DNA of 64,000 bases from Corynebacterium sp. HMSC036D02 (GTDB lineage: Bacteria; Actinomycetota; Actinomycetes; Mycobacteriales; Mycobacteriaceae), in contig NZ_KV827675.1 of assembly GCF_001836165.1 (NCBI RefSeq), positions 1 through 64,000 on the forward strand, given 5' to 3'. The position numbers were made by a program, and so were the translations under genes. Shown here in pieces: positions 25,513 through 34,763 of the stretch. How positions within the stretch are numbered: the first letter of the stretch is position 1; each line of letters begins with the position of its first letter. The notes beneath the pieces were generated by a model that did no database searches, was not told where the DNA came from, and saw nothing but the letters and a program-made list of their open reading frames with translations.

Positions 25513-27528
25513 ATGAGCATTACCGATAACGCCACCGGCGGCGTCAACGAGCCGGAAGAATTCAATAAGTCGGAATCTCAGGAAAACTCGCAAGGTGGCG
25601 AAGCATTGGACGCTTCGCAGGTGTCGAACCAGGACACCGGGGCTGCGAATAACCCTGAGGACACCGGCGCTGAAGAAACTTCAGCCAACGACAACTCCCA
25701 GGGTTTTGCACACCTCGGCCTTCCCGATGACGTTCAGGAAGCCGTGTCCAAGGTGGGCTTTACCAAGCCATCCCCAATTCAGGAAGAAACCATCCCGATC
25801 CTCATGGAGGGCCGCGACGTCGTCGGCCTGGCCCAGACGGGTACGGGTAAGACCGCGGCCTTCGCGCTGCCGGTTCTCTCCCAGATCGATACCGAGGCCC
25901 GCTACCCGCAGGCTTTGGTCCTCGCGCCCACGCGCGAGCTCGCCCTCCAGGTTGCGGATTCTTTCCAGTCCTTCGCCGACCACTTGGGCCGCATCGAAGT
26001 TCTGCCTATCTACGGTGGCCAGGCTTATGGCATTCAGCTCTCTGGGCTGCGCCGTGGCGCCCAAATCATCGTGGGCACCCCGGGCCGTGTTATCGACCAT
26101 CTGGAGAAGGGCTCCCTGGACATCTCGCAGCTGCGCTTCCTCGTCCTCGATGAGGCGGACGAGATGCTCAACATGGGCTTCCAGGAAGACGTCGAGCGCA
26201 TTCTTGAGGACACCCCGGAAGACAAGCAGGTCGCACTCTTCTCGGCCACCATGCCGAACTCGATTCGCCGCCTGTCCAAGCAGTACCTCAACAACCCCGC
26301 TGAGATCACTGTGAAGTCGGAGCGCCGCACGAATGACAACATCACGCAGCGCTTCCTGCTGACCCCGCACCGCCACAAGATGGATGCCTTCACCCGCATC
26401 CTCGAGGTTATTGACTACGACGCCATCATCGTCTTCTGCCGCACCAAACACGCGACTGAGGACGTGGCCGATAGCCTCAAGGAGGCCGGCTACAACGCTG
26501 CCGCCATCAACGGCGATATTGCCCAGCAGCAGCGTGAGCGCACCGTCGATCAGCTCAAGGATGGCCGCCTGGACATCTTGGTGGCTACCGACGTGGCTGC
26601 TCGTGGTCTCGACGTGGACCGCATTACCCACGTAGTCAACTACGACATCCCGAACGACACCGAGTCCTACGTGCACCGCATCGGCCGTACCGGCCGTGCT
26701 GGCCGCACTGGTGAGGCCATCCTGTTCGTCACCCCGCGTGAGCGCCGCATGCTGCGCTCCATCGAGCGCGTGACCAATGCCCGCTTGGAGGAGATGGATC
26801 TCCCGACCGCGGATGAAGTCAACGCCAAGCGCAAGGAGAAGTTCTTCGCTTCCATCGGTGCCTCCCAGCAGGACAAGCAGTTCGAGTTTTTCCGCGACAT
26901 GGTGCGTGAGTACTCCGCGGCGGAGAACGTGGCGATGGATGATATCGCCGCTGCTTTGGCTGTGCAGCTGCAGGGTGGGACGGACTTCCTGCTCAAGGAA
27001 CGTCCGGTATCCAAGAAGGACCGTCGCGAGCGCGATCGCTTTGAGCGCGACGGCCGCGGGCGTGACCGCGATCGTGAAGGCCGCGGCCGTGACCGGGGCG
27101 GCCGCGACCGCGACCGTGGCCCGCGCCGCCCGGATGGGGACTTTGAGACGTACCGGCTGGACGTCGGCAAGCGTCAGAACGTGCGCCCCGGCGCCATCGT
27201 GGGTGCGCTGGCCAACGAGGGTGGCTTGTCCTCTAAGGACTTCGGCCGCATCACCATTGCGGTGGGCCACACCTTGGTGGACCTGCCGAAGAACCTGGAC
27301 CCGGCGGTGCTGGAGCGTCTGAAGGACACCCGCATCTCCGGACAGCTCATCAAGATCCAGAAGGATACCGGCCGCCCGCCGCGTCGGAACTACGATGACG
27401 ACCGTGGCCGTGGTGGTTACGGCGGACGTGGTCGTGGTGGACGCGGTGAGCGCGGGGGATACCGCGACCGTGACCGCGGTGGACATGGCCGCGACCGTGG
27501 TGGGCGCCGCGGCGGTTGGCGCGACTAG
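25513..27528 (+). CDS. deaD: DEAD-box RNA helicase, DeaD/CsdA type
   Basis: 671 residues. An acidic N-terminal extension (1-60) precedes the helicase core: Q motif region FTKPSPIQ, motif I AQTGTGKT, Ia PTRELALQ, II DEAD, III SAT and VI HRIGRTGRAGR. About 475-520 is a linker, then an Arg/Asp/Gly-rich segment (DRDREGRGRDRGG). A DbpA-type RNA-binding domain follows (about 545-615, with RPGAIVGALANEGG). A second RGG tail closes the protein. This is the layout of cold-shock and ribosome-assembly helicases. A TACTCT hexamer ends 10 bases before the ATG and no ribosome site is seen, so the leader is very short. A terminator follows at 27568-27606. Confidence 0.95.
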   Translation: MSITDNATGGVNEPEEFNKSESQENSQGGEALDASQVSNQDTGAANNPEDTGAEETSANDNSQGFAHLGLPDDVQEAVSKVGFTKPSPIQEETIPILMEGRDVVGLAQTGTGKTAAFALPVLSQIDTEARYPQALVLAPTRELALQVADSFQSFADHLGRIEVLPIYGGQAYGIQLSGLRRGAQIIVGTPGRVIDHLEKGSLDISQLRFLVLDEADEMLNMGFQEDVERILEDTPEDKQVALFSATMPNSIRRLSKQYLNNPAEITVKSERRTNDNITQRFLLTPHRHKMDAFTRILEVIDYDAIIVFCRTKHATEDVADSLKEAGYNAAAINGDIAQQQRERTVDQLKDGRLDILVATDVAARGLDVDRITHVVNYDIPNDTESYVHRIGRTGRAGRTGEAILFVTPRERRMLRSIERVTNARLEEMDLPTADEVNAKRKEKFFASIGASQQDKQFEFFRDMVREYSAAENVAMDDIAAALAVQLQGGTDFLLKERPVSKKDRRERDRFERDGRGRDRDREGRGRDRGGRDRDRGPRRPDGDFETYRLDVGKRQNVRPGAIVGALANEGGLSSKDFGRITIAVGHTLVDLPKNLDPAVLERLKDTRISGQLIKIQKDTGRPPRRNYDDDRGRGGYGGRGRGGRGERGGYRDRDRGGHGRDRGGRRGGWRD

Positions 27529-27567
27529 GCTCCGTTCAACCCCGCAGCGGCCTTAATCCTGCACGAG

Positions 27568-27606
27568 AAAACCTCCCGAACTCTCAATGAGAGCTTGGGA
27601 GGTTTT
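27568..27606 (+). terminator. Terminator shared by convergent deaD and the DUF2269-like gene
   Basis: AAAACCTCCC / GGGAGGTTTT outer stem (10 bp) with inner CTCTC / GAGAG. T-runs are present in both directions, so it can act bidirectionally. Confidence 0.9.
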
Positions 27607-27632
27607 CGCTGTTGAGGCCTAAACCGGAGAGT

Positions 27633-28076
27633 TTAGACGTACATCAGGATGGCGCAGATAACCCACAGCAGGTTGAAGATGCCGGAGAACATAGACAGCT
27701 GCTTCTTCAGCTTGGCCACATCCGCGGAGCCGGGGGTCGCAATCGCAGCCATGGCTTGGTTCTGCTTCGGGATAACCACGACGAGCAGAATGACCCAAGC
27801 GATGACAGAAAGCAGCAGAGCGATGTGGAACTGGACCTCGGACTTGTAAGTGGCCAGGTCAGTGAGGAAAACGGCCAGACCGATGACCGGAACGATGGCG
27901 GAAATGTAGCCATAGGTCGAGGTGATTTTGTTGAGGATGCCGGCGGCACCAGCAGCCGAAGCATCACCGGCGCCAGCCTTTGCCAGCTGGGCAGGGAAGG
28001 CGGAGGTGGAGATACACACGGTACCGACCAACAAGATAGCGGCGAAGGCGTGGAGGAAAATAAGCAAGCTTGTCAT
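27633..28076 (-). CDS. Small four-helix membrane protein (DUF2269-like)
   Basis: 147 residues with four hydrophobic segments (LLIFLHAFAAILLVGTVCIS, YGYISAIVPVIGLAVFLTDL, IALLLSVIAWVILLVVVIP, FSGIFNLLWVICAILMYV). The spacing and the first-helix His resemble DUF2269 and related CopD-like membrane proteins, but I am not certain of the family. Function unknown. Convergent with deaD. Confidence 0.7.
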   Translation of the reverse strand: MTSLLIFLHAFAAILLVGTVCISTSAFPAQLAKAGAGDASAAGAAGILNKITSTYGYISAIVPVIGLAVFLTDLATYKSEVQFHIALLLSVIAWVILLVVVIPKQNQAMAAIATPGSADVAKLKKQLSMFSGIFNLLWVICAILMYV

Positions 28077-28122
28077 GGGGAGTGCGCTTTACCTTTCTGT
28101 ACGGGGCTTTCCCAGCGAAAGT

Positions 28123-28665
28123 CTAACGGTGCTGTGAGATGAAATCGAATCGGCATTGGTGGCGCATGACCGCATAATCGCGGGAGGGAAGCGGGAGTTG
28201 ATACTTACGCGCCACAGCGGCAAGGCGCTGCGAGTAGTCGCAACGATCAGCCGGTGGAAGCCAGTCTGCCGGCAAGGAATCGGACTTGGCTTGGTTGAGA
28301 TTGCGGGCGGTGGCAACAAGGTTGAGCGGATCGTTGGCAAAGGCCATTTTCTTATCACGCGGCCAGGCTGATGCGCCGAGATCCCAGGCGGCGGCGAGCG
28401 GAAAAACGTGGTCGACTTCCACGCGCGCCGGTGCCGGTGCGCGGGCATAGGGGTCGTAGAGGGTGCCGTCGATGGTCTGCGTTGCTTTAACGCTATCGCG
28501 GGTACCCGGCGCCCAGCCGCCGAAATCATCGCGATCGTAGCCAGGGGCCTCCACGCGCGCGGGCACGGTAGCCACGCCCAGGTCGGGGCCGGGGAGGAGG
28601 TGGTAGCCGCCGTAGAGCACCGTGGCTATGGAAAGGAAGCCGATATAGGCCGCGCGCAGGTTCAT
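28123..28665 (-). CDS. Exported HNH-family nuclease (DUF1524-like)
   Basis: 180 residues. An N-terminal hydrophobic segment (YIGFLSIATVLYGGYHLL) would export or anchor the protein. The catalytic region reads VEVDHVFPLAAAWDLGA, then NDPLNLVATARNLNQAKSD and ADWLPP. DH with downstream N and the conserved NLVA...NQAKSD is the HNH motif of the DUF1524 secreted nucleases of actinobacteria. It probably degrades extracellular DNA or RNA for nutrition. It stands alone on the minus strand, 46 bases upstream of the small membrane protein gene. Confidence 0.85.
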   Translation of the reverse strand: MNLRAAYIGFLSIATVLYGGYHLLPGPDLGVATVPARVEAPGYDRDDFGGWAPGTRDSVKATQTIDGTLYDPYARAPAPARVEVDHVFPLAAAWDLGASAWPRDKKMAFANDPLNLVATARNLNQAKSDSLPADWLPPADRCDYSQRLAAVARKYQLPLPSRDYAVMRHQCRFDFISQHR

Positions 28666-28795
28666 GTACTTTTAGACTGCTGGGATGTATGGGCGGTTCC
28701 CGTATAGGCAGGAAGCACGTGGTTGCAGAAACGGGTTAGGTGGGGCAGCCACAAGGAATCTTCTAAAAGGCATTAGTAAGAAGGTTTCTCTGGGG

Positions 28796-28870
28796 GCAAA
28801 GACACCTTTTAGGGGCCCGCACACGGCGTTTTCGAGGCAAAAGCACCTTTTGAGAAATACCATTTGAGTA
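28796..28870. repeat. Second copy of the CAAAGGCACC-type repeat
   Basis: GCAAAGACACCTTTTAG (from 28796) and GCAAAAGCACCTTTTGAG (from about 28838) match the repeat at 25218, including the trailing partial copy (ACCATTTGAG here, GCACCTTATGA there). The 324-base gap between the HNH nuclease gene and putP contains no gene. Confidence 0.65.
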
Positions 28871-28920
28871 GAGGCTTTTGAGTAGCGACCTTGTAGAGCC
28901 ACCGAGCCGATCACAAGCGA

Positions 28921-28963
28921 AACCCCGCCCCAGCAGATGGTGTGAACTGCTGTGAGCGGGGTT
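28921..28963 (-). terminator. Terminator of putP
   Basis: AACCCCGC / GCGGGGTT outer stem and CAGCAG / CTGCTG inner stem around a 10-base loop, 27 bases beyond the putP stop; TTTCG follows on the minus strand. Confidence 0.8.
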
Positions 28964-28989
28964 CGGGAAGAGGGAAAAGAGTGTGAAGG

Positions 28990-30552
28990 TTACTTCTGAA
29001 CCTTCTCCGCGGCCTCCTCAAAGTCCAAGTCATCGTTCTTCTCAACGAGCTTGGCCAGGCGGGATGCCTCCTCGAACTCCTGGGTGACCTTCTCATCCGG
29101 AGCCTTGGTGGCCAGCGAAACGCCGACAGTCACGAGCAGAGCGGAGATGAAGCCCGGTACCAGCTCGTAGAGGGTATCGCCCAGCGGGCTCATGCCCCAG
29201 CCGATAGCCACGACGGCACCGGTGATCATGCCAGCGACGGCGCCGGTGGAGTTGAGGCGCTTCCAGTACAGCGACAGCAGCACCAGTGGGCCGAAGGCGG
29301 AACCGAAGCCGGCCCACGCGAAGCCAACCAGACCCAGAATCGAGTCGGAGGGGTTGATGGCCAGCACGGCAGCGATGACGGCAATGGCCACAACGGCGGT
29401 GCGGGACAGGTTGATCAGAACTTCTTGGCGTGGCTTCTTCTTAGCGAAGATGAGGTAGAGGTCCTCAATAAGCGAGGTGGAGACCACCAGCATCTGGGAG
29501 GACATCGTGGACATGATGGCCGCCAGAACGGCGGTCAGGACCAGACCAGCAAACAGCGGGTGGAACATAACCTGGGCCATGTCGAGGAAGATGGTCTCGT
29601 AGTTCTCCTGGTCAGTAATGGAGTGGCTGGTCTCAGTGAAGAAAACCGTGCCGGAGAGCGCGACGAAAATAGCGCCGATGAGGGAGATACCCATCCAGCT
29701 GACACCGTAGAAGCGGCCCGCGCGGGCGTCGGAAGGCTTACGCAGCGCCATGAAGCGCACGATGATGTGCGGCTGGCCAAAGTAGCCCAAGCCCCAGGCC
29801 AGGTTACCGATGATGACGGCGGCGGAAACGCCGGAGAACAAGGAGAAGTAGTCGGGGTTCTCAATGACGCCACCGGTGGCGTAGGGGTTTTCAGCAGCGA
29901 AGCTGAAAATCTCGCCCGGGTTGTCCAAGGAGAAGAGCACCATGATCGGCACGATGATGAGGGAGGCGAACATCAGCAGGCCCTGGACGGTATCGGTGTA
30001 GGACACCGCAAGGAAGCCGCCGACGAAGGTGTAGAAGACCGTCACGGCAGCCACGACGAGCATGCCCACCATGTAGTCACCGCCGAAGCTGGACTCGAAG
30101 TAGCGGCCGCCGGCCACCATGCCGGAGGAGACATAGAAGGTGAAGAAGAAGATAATGATCGCCGCCGCGATAATGCGCAGCAGGCGCGACTTATCGTGCA
30201 GGCGGTTCTCAAAGAAGGAGGGCACGGTAATAGAGTTGCCGGCAATTTCGGAGTAGGAGCGCAGACGCGGCGCAACCCACTTCCAGTTGGCCCAAGCACC
30301 AATGAGGAGGCCGATGGCCATCCACAGCTCGGACATACCGGTCAGGAACAAAGCGCCCGGCAGGCCCATGAGCAGCCAGCCGGACATATCGGAGGCGCCG
30401 GCGGACAGGGCGGCTACGAACGGGTGAAGGCCGCGGCCGGCGAGAACGTAGTCGTCATACTCATCCGTCTGCTTGTAGCTCCAGAAGCCAATAGCGGCCA
30501 TGGCAAGCAGGTAGATGATCATCGCAACGACATACCAAGTGGAGTCTTGCAC
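28990..30552 (-). CDS. putP: Sodium/proline symporter PutP
   Basis: 520 residues, about 13 transmembrane segments of the sodium:solute symporter family. The N-terminus QTDEYDDYVLAGRGLHPFVAALSAGASDMSGWL contains the Na+ and proline-binding residues of PutP. GYFGQPHIIVRFMA and the C-terminal family signature GFAWAGFGSAFGPLVLLSLYW are present. It imports proline with Na+. The start is GTG at 30552 with AAGGAGAG seven bases upstream. Inverted repeats at 30635-30665 lie in its upstream region. Confidence 0.93.
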   Translation of the reverse strand: MQDSTWYVVAMIIYLLAMAAIGFWSYKQTDEYDDYVLAGRGLHPFVAALSAGASDMSGWLLMGLPGALFLTGMSELWMAIGLLIGAWANWKWVAPRLRSYSEIAGNSITVPSFFENRLHDKSRLLRIIAAAIIIFFFTFYVSSGMVAGGRYFESSFGGDYMVGMLVVAAVTVFYTFVGGFLAVSYTDTVQGLLMFASLIIVPIMVLFSLDNPGEIFSFAAENPYATGGVIENPDYFSLFSGVSAAVIIGNLAWGLGYFGQPHIIVRFMALRKPSDARAGRFYGVSWMGISLIGAIFVALSGTVFFTETSHSITDQENYETIFLDMAQVMFHPLFAGLVLTAVLAAIMSTMSSQMLVVSTSLIEDLYLIFAKKKPRQEVLINLSRTAVVAIAVIAAVLAINPSDSILGLVGFAWAGFGSAFGPLVLLSLYWKRLNSTGAVAGMITGAVVAIGWGMSPLGDTLYELVPGFISALLVTVGVSLATKAPDEKVTQEFEEASRLAKLVEKNDDLDFEEAAEKVQK

Positions 30553-30634
30553 TGATCTCTCCTTGAGATTGAGATTAAAGAATAGGACTCACCCACGCTA
30601 ACGAGGCAAATGCTCCTACCCAACTGAAAATTGG

Positions 30635-30665
30635 CTGGTTGACCAGTATTTGGTTATCTTGGTCA
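30635..30665. promoter_or_regulatory. Inverted repeats in the putP / SNF2 divergent promoter region
   Basis: CTGGT-TG-ACCAG (30635-30646) is a 12-base palindrome. Its TGACCA half (30640-30645) also pairs with TGGTCA at 30660-30665. The TGGT/ACCA halves resemble sites of FadR-type GntR regulators. It lies about 85-115 bases before the putP start. Confidence 0.5.
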
Positions 30666-30697
30666 CAGCTTAATGTACGGTCTTACTGGTGTTACGC

Positions 30698-30709
30698 CGT
30701 TATATAACG
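30698..30709. promoter_or_regulatory. Perfect palindrome CGTTATATAACG
   Basis: Twelve-base perfect palindrome enclosed by GTTAC (30691-30695) and GTAAC (30715-30719). It lies about 90 bases upstream of the SNF2 gene start. The TAAACT -10 of that gene is at 30783-30788. Confidence 0.45.
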
Positions 30710-30795
30710 AGACTGTAACGATTGCTTATTTGGGCAGGATTCGGGAACTTTCTGCGACCCTGACCCCCAAAAGGCGTGCTGCTAAACTGGCCCCT

Positions 30796-33700
30796 ATGGC
30801 TTCTTACCTGCTGCATGGCCTCTGGCTGCCCGTCTCCGGCCTGAGTCTATGGATCGAACAGGTCGAAGGGCACAAGATCATCATGCCCTCAGCAGTCCCA
30901 GAGGGAACCTTCCCGGATGTGGTGGACTCCATCCTGAGCAAGAAGACCTTCCGCAACCGAGCGCGAGTGTCCCTGCGCACACCGAAGGGCAAAGATGTCT
31001 CCCTCATGGTGCCCATGGCTATGTTCGCCCCTGATGAAGCGGTGGAAACATTGGCCAAGCTGGAATACCTCGACACCGATAGTCAAGCGGCCACCCCGGA
31101 GCAGCGCGCGACCATCGCGCCAGATCTCTTGTGGCTCATCCGGGCCTACCGCGGGCTTTACCGTTTTGTACGCGCCGGCCGCGTGACTATCCGCCTGTCT
31201 TATCAAGCAGGCGAGTGGTACCCCATGTGGCAACTGGCTTCTGGCTTGGGTGAGCGTAGCTGGCTGGCGGAGATGCTGGCCTCCGCGCCCGGCATCCTTT
31301 CCATAAATAACCGGGCTCTCTCTGATGATTTGGCTGATGAGCTCACGCACTGGATTGCCTATACCCAATTGCGTCCGCAGATCGACGCCCCGCGCGCCGC
31401 GCCCTGGCATGACTTCGCCCAGGCGCTGCTGAAGACCGCGCCGGTGAAGAAGGGCCGCGCCCAACTGCTGCGCGGACTCAATGAGTGGAAAGACTCCATT
31501 ACCTCCGTCGATCTCCAGCTGGTGTTCCTCGTGGAGGAGCCACCAAATGAGAATGTCTCCGTCGAAGACGCAGCGTGGCCCATCCGCCTGCTGGTTCGCT
31601 CCGGGACCGATTCACCCCTGCCGGTGCGGCAGGAGCAGTTGGATCGGGGAAGCGTCGAGAAGCTGCGCGAAGCCCGCCGCCATGCCTTCGACGTGGCACC
31701 GCGGCTGAAGTACAACTCCGCGCCGGCGAGCCGGAACGCGGGTGACTGGGATGTGTACCTGACCACGGAACAGCTCGTGGATTTTGTTACCCACGACGCC
31801 GCCGCCCTGCGCAAGGCCGGTTTTACCGTGCTGCTGCCCAAGTCCTGGTCCCATATGGAGACCAAGGCCAAGCTGGAAACCACGGAGGTGCGCGATCCAG
31901 CCGATGCCGCCACTAAGGCGCACATCGGCATGGAGAAGTTGTTCAGCTATGACTGGAAGCTCTCGGTGGGAGACACGCAGCTAACCGACGCCGAAATGCA
32001 AGAGCTCATCTCCTCCAAGTCCGGCCTGATCCGCCTGCGCGGCGAGTGGGTCATGGCGGATACCCAGGCCTTGAACAAGATCTCGCAGTACATGCGCGAG
32101 TTGGCCGATACCGCACGCAAGCGCGCTCTGAAGGAGCTGGAGCAACTCGCCGCGACCGCGGAAATAGCCCGCCAGCTGGAACAGCCCGGCTGGGAAGAAC
32201 TTGTGGCCGAAGTAGAGCGCCGCCGCAAGGAATTCAACGAGGGCGAGCAAGAAGAAGCGGTCACGCTTGCAGACCTGCGCGAGATGGCCTTGAAGTCCAT
32301 GGCGGAGGACCCCGTGGCCTTCACCGGATCCGAGTGGCATACCTCGCTGCTCGGCGGGCTGGATAGTACGGCACCCGACCGCGTGGACATCCCCGATACG
32401 GTCCATGCCGAGCTGCGCGAGTACCAGCGTCGCGGTGTGGACTGGCTGTACTGGATGTCCCGCAACAACATCGGCGCGGTGCTGGCAGATGACATGGGTT
32501 TGGGCAAGACCCTGCAGCTGCTGTCTTTGTTGGCGGTGGAAAAGGCCGCCCATGAAGCTGAGGGGGAAGCGGAGGCGTGGAAGCCCACCCTGGTGGTCGC
32601 CCCGACCTCCGTGGTGGGCAACTGGGCTAGGGAGGCCAAGCGCTTCGTGCCGGATTTTAAGGTCATGGTGCAACACGGCACCGGGCGCCTGAAGGGCGAG
32701 GAATTGGTTACCTCAGCTCAGGAGGCCGATATCGTCATCACTTCCTATGGCACGGTAAGCCGTGACTTTTTGACCTTGAGCAAGGTGGAGTGGGACCGCG
32801 TGGTCCTCGATGAAGCTCAAGCGATCAAGAACGCCTCGACGCGTTCCTCCAAGGCGGTTCGCGCCATCCCGTCACGTCACCGCGTGGCGCTGACCGGCAC
32901 GCCGATTGAGAACCGGCTGTCAGAAATGCGCTCCATCCTGGACTATTGCAACCCCGGAATCCTGGGCTCGGCCTCTTTCTTCCGCAACCACTTTGCCAAG
33001 GCCATCGAGCGCGAAGGCAGCGATGTCATGGCGGAGCGCCTGCGCCTGCTCACCGGCCCGTTTATCCTGCGCCGCCTGAAGACGGACCCTAATATCATCG
33101 ATGACCTGCCGGAGAAGTCCGAGCAGATCATCACCGTGCGCATGACCGATGAGCAGGCCGCCCTCTATAAGGCCCTGGTCAATGATGTGGAACAGGCCCT
33201 GGCGAAGAAGAAGGAGGGCATCTCGCGCCGCGGCCTCATCTTGGCATCGCTGACCCGCATCAAGCAGATCTGCAACCACCCAGCGCACTTCTTGGCCGAT
33301 GGCAGTCCCGTGACCATCAAGGGCAAGCACCGCTCCGGCAAGGTTGAAGAACTCATGCGGATCATCGACCAAGCCATCGAATCTCAGGAGCGCGTGCTGA
33401 TCTTTACTCAGTACAAGGCTTTCGGTGACGTTCTCCAGCCTTACCTGTCTGAGCAGCTGGGCTGTGAGATTCCCTTCCTCCACGGCGGGGTGAGCAAGAA
33501 CCGGCGCGACCAGATGGTGGAGGAATTCCAGGCCGAGGATGGCGCACCCGTCATGCTGCTCTCGCTCAAGGCCGGCGGTACAGGCTTGAACCTCACGGCG
33601 GCGTCGATTGTCGTGCACATGGACCGCTGGTGGAATCCGGCGGTGGAGAACCAGGCCACGGACCGCGCCTTCCGCATTGGCCAGCAGCGCAACGTGCAGG

Positions 33701-33867
33701 TGTACAAGATGATTACCGCCGGTACCTTGGAGGAATCCATCCAGGACATTCTTGATGGTAAGACGCAGCTGGCCGGGGCCGTCGTGGGCGAGGGCGAGGG
33801 CTGGCTCACCGAACTGAGCCCCGAGCAGCTGGCGGATCTCATGAGCTATAGGGAGCAGGAGAAGTAA
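30796..33867 (+). CDS. SNF2-family DNA helicase/translocase
   Basis: 1023 residues. The ATG at 30796 is preferred over an upstream frame from 30673 because a TAAACT hexamer ends 7 bases before it, as in leaderless genes. About 1-430 is a bacterial SNF2-associated N-terminal region. About 430-530 is helical and charged. The ATPase core follows: motif I DDMGLGKT (565-572), Ia APTSVVGNW, II DEAQ (672-675), III LTGTPIEN. The C-terminal helicase lobe has LIFTQYKAFGD and a motif VI region (ATDRAFRIGQ). Proteins of this family move along or remodel protein-DNA complexes. The SWIM gene begins at the very next base, so the two are made together. Confidence 0.93.
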   Translation: MASYLLHGLWLPVSGLSLWIEQVEGHKIIMPSAVPEGTFPDVVDSILSKKTFRNRARVSLRTPKGKDVSLMVPMAMFAPDEAVETLAKLEYLDTDSQAATPEQRATIAPDLLWLIRAYRGLYRFVRAGRVTIRLSYQAGEWYPMWQLASGLGERSWLAEMLASAPGILSINNRALSDDLADELTHWIAYTQLRPQIDAPRAAPWHDFAQALLKTAPVKKGRAQLLRGLNEWKDSITSVDLQLVFLVEEPPNENVSVEDAAWPIRLLVRSGTDSPLPVRQEQLDRGSVEKLREARRHAFDVAPRLKYNSAPASRNAGDWDVYLTTEQLVDFVTHDAAALRKAGFTVLLPKSWSHMETKAKLETTEVRDPADAATKAHIGMEKLFSYDWKLSVGDTQLTDAEMQELISSKSGLIRLRGEWVMADTQALNKISQYMRELADTARKRALKELEQLAATAEIARQLEQPGWEELVAEVERRRKEFNEGEQEEAVTLADLREMALKSMAEDPVAFTGSEWHTSLLGGLDSTAPDRVDIPDTVHAELREYQRRGVDWLYWMSRNNIGAVLADDMGLGKTLQLLSLLAVEKAAHEAEGEAEAWKPTLVVAPTSVVGNWAREAKRFVPDFKVMVQHGTGRLKGEELVTSAQEADIVITSYGTVSRDFLTLSKVEWDRVVLDEAQAIKNASTRSSKAVRAIPSRHRVALTGTPIENRLSEMRSILDYCNPGILGSASFFRNHFAKAIEREGSDVMAERLRLLTGPFILRRLKTDPNIIDDLPEKSEQIITVRMTDEQAALYKALVNDVEQALAKKKEGISRRGLILASLTRIKQICNHPAHFLADGSPVTIKGKHRSGKVEELMRIIDQAIESQERVLIFTQYKAFGDVLQPYLSEQLGCEIPFLHGGVSKNRRDQMVEEFQAEDGAPVMLLSLKAGGTGLNLTAASIVVHMDRWWNPAVENQATDRAFRIGQQRNVQVYKMITAGTLEESIQDILDGKTQLAGAVVGEGEGWLTELSPEQLADLMSYREQEK

Positions 33868-34701
33868 ATGGCACCGAAGAGTCCTGAGGACAACAACGTC
33901 ATCTACGCCAACTTCGGCACCCGCAAGCGCGTGAGCACGCCTGAGGAGGTCAACCGCGTCGATCGCGTGCGCACCATGCAGCCGGCGGCCACGCGCCTGC
34001 TCAACTTTGTCAACCAGCAAACGGATTCCGGCCGCATTCGCCGCGGGCGCCAGTACGCCACCGAGGGTCATGTCGTGGGCCTCGACGTGCGCAATGGTGC
34101 TGTGCACGGCAAGGTTGCGGGCTCTCAGAATGAACCTTTCGCGGTGCTCATCCAGGTGCCTTACCGCAACAACGAGGACATCGGGCGGCTGTCGGAGATG
34201 TTCGCGCGCACCCCCAACTCCGTGGCGAAGGCTAGGGAGGGCATGCTTGCCGACGCCTCCCTCGACATCCTCATCGCCGAGTACCCCGACGACCTCCGTT
34301 TCTCGTGCACCTGCCCCGATCCGGAGTACGTGTGCAAGCACGTCGTGGCGGTGGCGGACCGACTGGCCGCGCGCATGGACGCTGACCCGTCCGTCATCTT
34401 CGCCTTGCGCGGCCTCGACTTCGCGCGGCTGGAGCAAGCGGTCATGGAGCAGGCCAAGGCGGCCTCGGAGGACTCTTATTCCGCTTCCGCGGCCTCTGAA
34501 ATCTCGGCCGAGGAGCGCAATGCCTTGTTCTGGGAGGGGCGAGAACTCCCGCCCTTGCCGGAGCCGAAGACCGCTCCCGCCGTCGATGATTCCGACCCGG
34601 AACTGCTGCGCAAGGCCATGAGGTCTGTCAGCCATACGAACATAGATTTGCTTCGGGCCGTCTCCGATGTCGAGGACCTTTACTATCATCTGACGCACTA
34701 G
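33868..34701 (+). CDS. SWIM zinc-finger protein
   Basis: 277 residues. The SWIM motif FSCTCPDPEYVCKHVVAV (about 149-166, pattern CxCx6CxH) would bind zinc. The upstream part includes RRGRQYATEGHVVGLDVRNG, a beta-rich segment typical of SWIM proteins paired with SNF2 helicases. Residues 200-277 are acidic and helical. Its ATG follows the helicase stop with no gap. SWIM domains often mediate DNA or protein binding, so it is probably an accessory subunit of the helicase. Confidence 0.9.
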   Translation: MAPKSPEDNNVIYANFGTRKRVSTPEEVNRVDRVRTMQPAATRLLNFVNQQTDSGRIRRGRQYATEGHVVGLDVRNGAVHGKVAGSQNEPFAVLIQVPYRNNEDIGRLSEMFARTPNSVAKAREGMLADASLDILIAEYPDDLRFSCTCPDPEYVCKHVVAVADRLAARMDADPSVIFALRGLDFARLEQAVMEQAKAASEDSYSASAASEISAEERNALFWEGRELPPLPEPKTAPAVDDSDPELLRKAMRSVSHTNIDLLRAVSDVEDLYYHLTH

Positions 34702-34763
34702 ACATTGCCACCCCAGGGGAGAGGCTCAAGCGCCAGCCCTGGACCACGTTGTAGGGAGTTTGC

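Noticed and set aside
32920..34698. 592-codon open frame on the minus strand across the SNF2 and SWIM genes
   Set aside because: Antisense shadow; the plus-strand SNF2 and SWIM motifs are complete.
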